Source: Candidatus Methanoplasma sp. (lineage in GTDB: Archaea > Thermoplasmatota > Thermoplasmata > Methanomassiliicoccales > Methanomethylophilaceae). From it: 7,596 nucleotides of DNA. The position numbers were made by a program, and so were the translations under genes. The stretch is from contig JAISVN010000119.1 in assembly GCA_031271555.1 (NCBI GenBank), positions 1 to 7,596 on the forward strand, given 5' to 3'. The notes under the pieces are model-generated. The model saw only the letters and a list, made by a program, of their open reading frames with translations, was not told where the DNA came from and did not search any database. Positions 6,422 to 7,596 of the stretch are shown in pieces; position 1 is the first letter of the stretch, and every line of letters begins with the position of its first letter.

Positions 6422-7596
6422 TTGCCGAATCTTGCGATCATTGGAGCCCAGTGGGGCGATGAGGGTAAGGGAAAGATAACTGACTACCTTGATGAGACCG
6501 CCGATCTGATAGTGCGTTTCCAGGGAGGAAACAACGCAGGACATACGATAACCGTCGGTGACAAGGTATTCAAGCTGCACGGTCTGCCTTCAGGAGTGGT
6601 CAGGGAAGGCAATCTGGCCATAATAGGCAACGGTACCGTTGTCAATATGGACGATCTTCTCGAAGAGATGGATCAGGTGGTTAAAGCCGGAGGATCCATT
6701 GAGGGGCTCAGAATATCTGACAGGGCCCATCTGATAATCAACTATCACAAGAAACTTGACGGCGCTGAAGAGAAGTACCGCGGCAACAATGTCGTGGGAA
6801 CGACGAAAAAAGGGATCGGGCCGGCATATCAGGATAAAGTAGCAAGAATAGGCATACGCGCAGGGGATCTTCTGGAAGACGAGCTCCTAAGGGAAAAAGC
6901 CGACTTCAATCTTCCGTACAAGAAAGACCTCATGGCAATGCTTGAGGCGGAACCGTGCGGATGCGATAATGATATGCTCTACAACAAACTGAAAGGATGG
7001 AAAGAAAAGGTCGGGAAATACGTCTGCGACACATCCGTTCTTATCAACGAAGCGCTCGATGAGGGCAAGAAGGTCCTGTTCGAAGGCGCCCAGGGCGCAA
7101 TGCTCGACATCGATCACGGGACATATCCGTATGTGACCTCTTCTTCTACATGCGGCGGAGGGATATGCACCGGCGCAGGGGTCGCACCCAACCGCATAGA
7201 GAAAGTGATAGGATGCCTGAAGGCCTACACCACCCGTGTCGGCGAAGGTCCGCTTGTAACAGAGATACCCGGAGAGGCCGGTATCGAACTTCAGAAGAAA
7301 GGCGGAGAGTTCGGAACGACAACCGGGAGAGGAAGAAGATGCGGGTGGCTTGACCTCGTTGTGGCCGAGCACGCCTCGAGGATGTGCGGGTTCACTTCTT
7401 TGGCAATAACAAAACTCGATGTTCTCAACGATTATGACGAGCTCCCGATCTGTATCGGATACAGGATCGACGGTAAAGAAACGAAATATTTCCCGTCATC
7501 GATATCGAAGATCGCCAGGGCGGAGCCTGTCTATAAAACGCTGAAAGGATGGAAAGGGTGGAACGATACCGCATCCGTCGTAAAGGGAGGATACGA
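6422..7596 (+). CDS. purA: Adenylosuccinate synthetase (C-terminus beyond window)
   Basis: PurA joins IMP and aspartate with GTP hydrolysis to make adenylosuccinate, the first committed step to AMP. The 391 visible residues align almost number for number with the E. coli enzyme: GTP loop and catalytic Asp in WGDEGKGK (11-18, D13), His41 in GGNNAGHT (35-42), IMP-binding GTTKKGIGPAY (126-136), the substrate loop GTTTGRGRRCGWLD (298-311, with R303 and R305), and guanine-specificity TKLD (330-333). It is therefore the long form (about 430 residues), not the short form of some archaea; about 40 residues lie off the right edge. The start is TTG at 6422. An in-frame TGA at 6401 rules out anything much further upstream, no ATG or GTG lies between, and AGGTG sits five bases before it. 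The TTG codon may lower expression. No other purine gene is visible. Confidence 0.96.
   Translation, partial: MPNLAIIGAQWGDEGKGKITDYLDETADLIVRFQGGNNAGHTITVGDKVFKLHGLPSGVVREGNLAIIGNGTVVNMDDLLEEMDQVVKAGGSIEGLRISDRAHLIINYHKKLDGAEEKYRGNNVVGTTKKGIGPAYQDKVARIGIRAGDLLEDELLREKADFNLPYKKDLMAMLEAEPCGCDNDMLYNKLKGWKEKVGKYVCDTSVLINEALDEGKKVLFEGAQGAMLDIDHGTYPYVTSSSTCGGGICTGAGVAPNRIEKVIGCLKAYTTRVGEGPLVTEIPGEAGIELQKKGGEFGTTTGRGRRCGWLDLVVAEHASRMCGFTSLAITKLDVLNDYDELPICIGYRIDGKETKYFPSSISKIARAEPVYKTLKGWKGWNDTASVVKGGY

Noticed and set aside
1..7596. Search for tRNA/rRNA genes, CRISPR repeats, insertion sequences, toxin-antitoxin or defence genes
   Set aside because: Gaps are all under about 130 bp and are accounted for by promoters and terminators. 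No cloverleaf, repeat array, transposase or terminal repeats were seen.

Overview
The window looks like ordinary chromosomal DNA of an archaeon. The signs are archaeal-type MptD (DUF372 family), THEP1-type NTPase and Trm1 proteins, AT-rich TATA elements about 27 bp upstream of likely transcription starts, frequent AGG/AGA and ATA codons, and at least one gene pair with no room for a leader. Moderate GC, the protein flavour and the absence of TAG stops suggest Thermoplasmata, perhaps a methanogen of the Methanomassiliicoccales. That placement is inference from reading, not from a database search.

Left half, minus strand (1-4156). Reading in the direction of transcription, there are three units. 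nadA (quinolinate synthase, NAD biosynthesis) starts at the divergent promoter near 4183. Next is a stand-alone archaeal 1-Cys/Prx6-like peroxiredoxin (2477-3178), with its own strong TATA box and a hairpin plus U-run terminator. Last is a trkA-trkH operon (996-2348 and 1-999, joined by an ATGA overlap), encoding the RCK regulatory subunit and the pore subunit of a potassium uptake system. trkH runs off the left edge.

Right half, plus strand (4210-7596). mptD (archaeal dihydroneopterin aldolase, pterin cofactor synthesis) starts 53 bp from nadA, in the opposite direction. A TATA box at 4606-4614 then precedes a two-gene unit: a THEP1-family P-loop NTPase and trm1 (tRNA guanine-26 N2-dimethyltransferase), joined by a TGATG overlap. 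A 110-bp gap holds a U-run and a promoter. purA (adenylosuccinate synthetase) follows, with a TTG start, and runs off the right edge.

The genes serve cofactor synthesis (NAD, pterin), purine synthesis, tRNA modification, potassium homeostasis and peroxide defence. I see no mobile element, CRISPR array, tRNA/rRNA gene, defence island or clearly new multi-gene system. The best leads are regulatory: a palindromic TTTAAA box midway between the nadA and mptD start codons that could drive two leaderless transcripts, and a perfect 8-bp inverted repeat abutting the peroxiredoxin TATA box. No gap without a gene exceeds about 130 bp.
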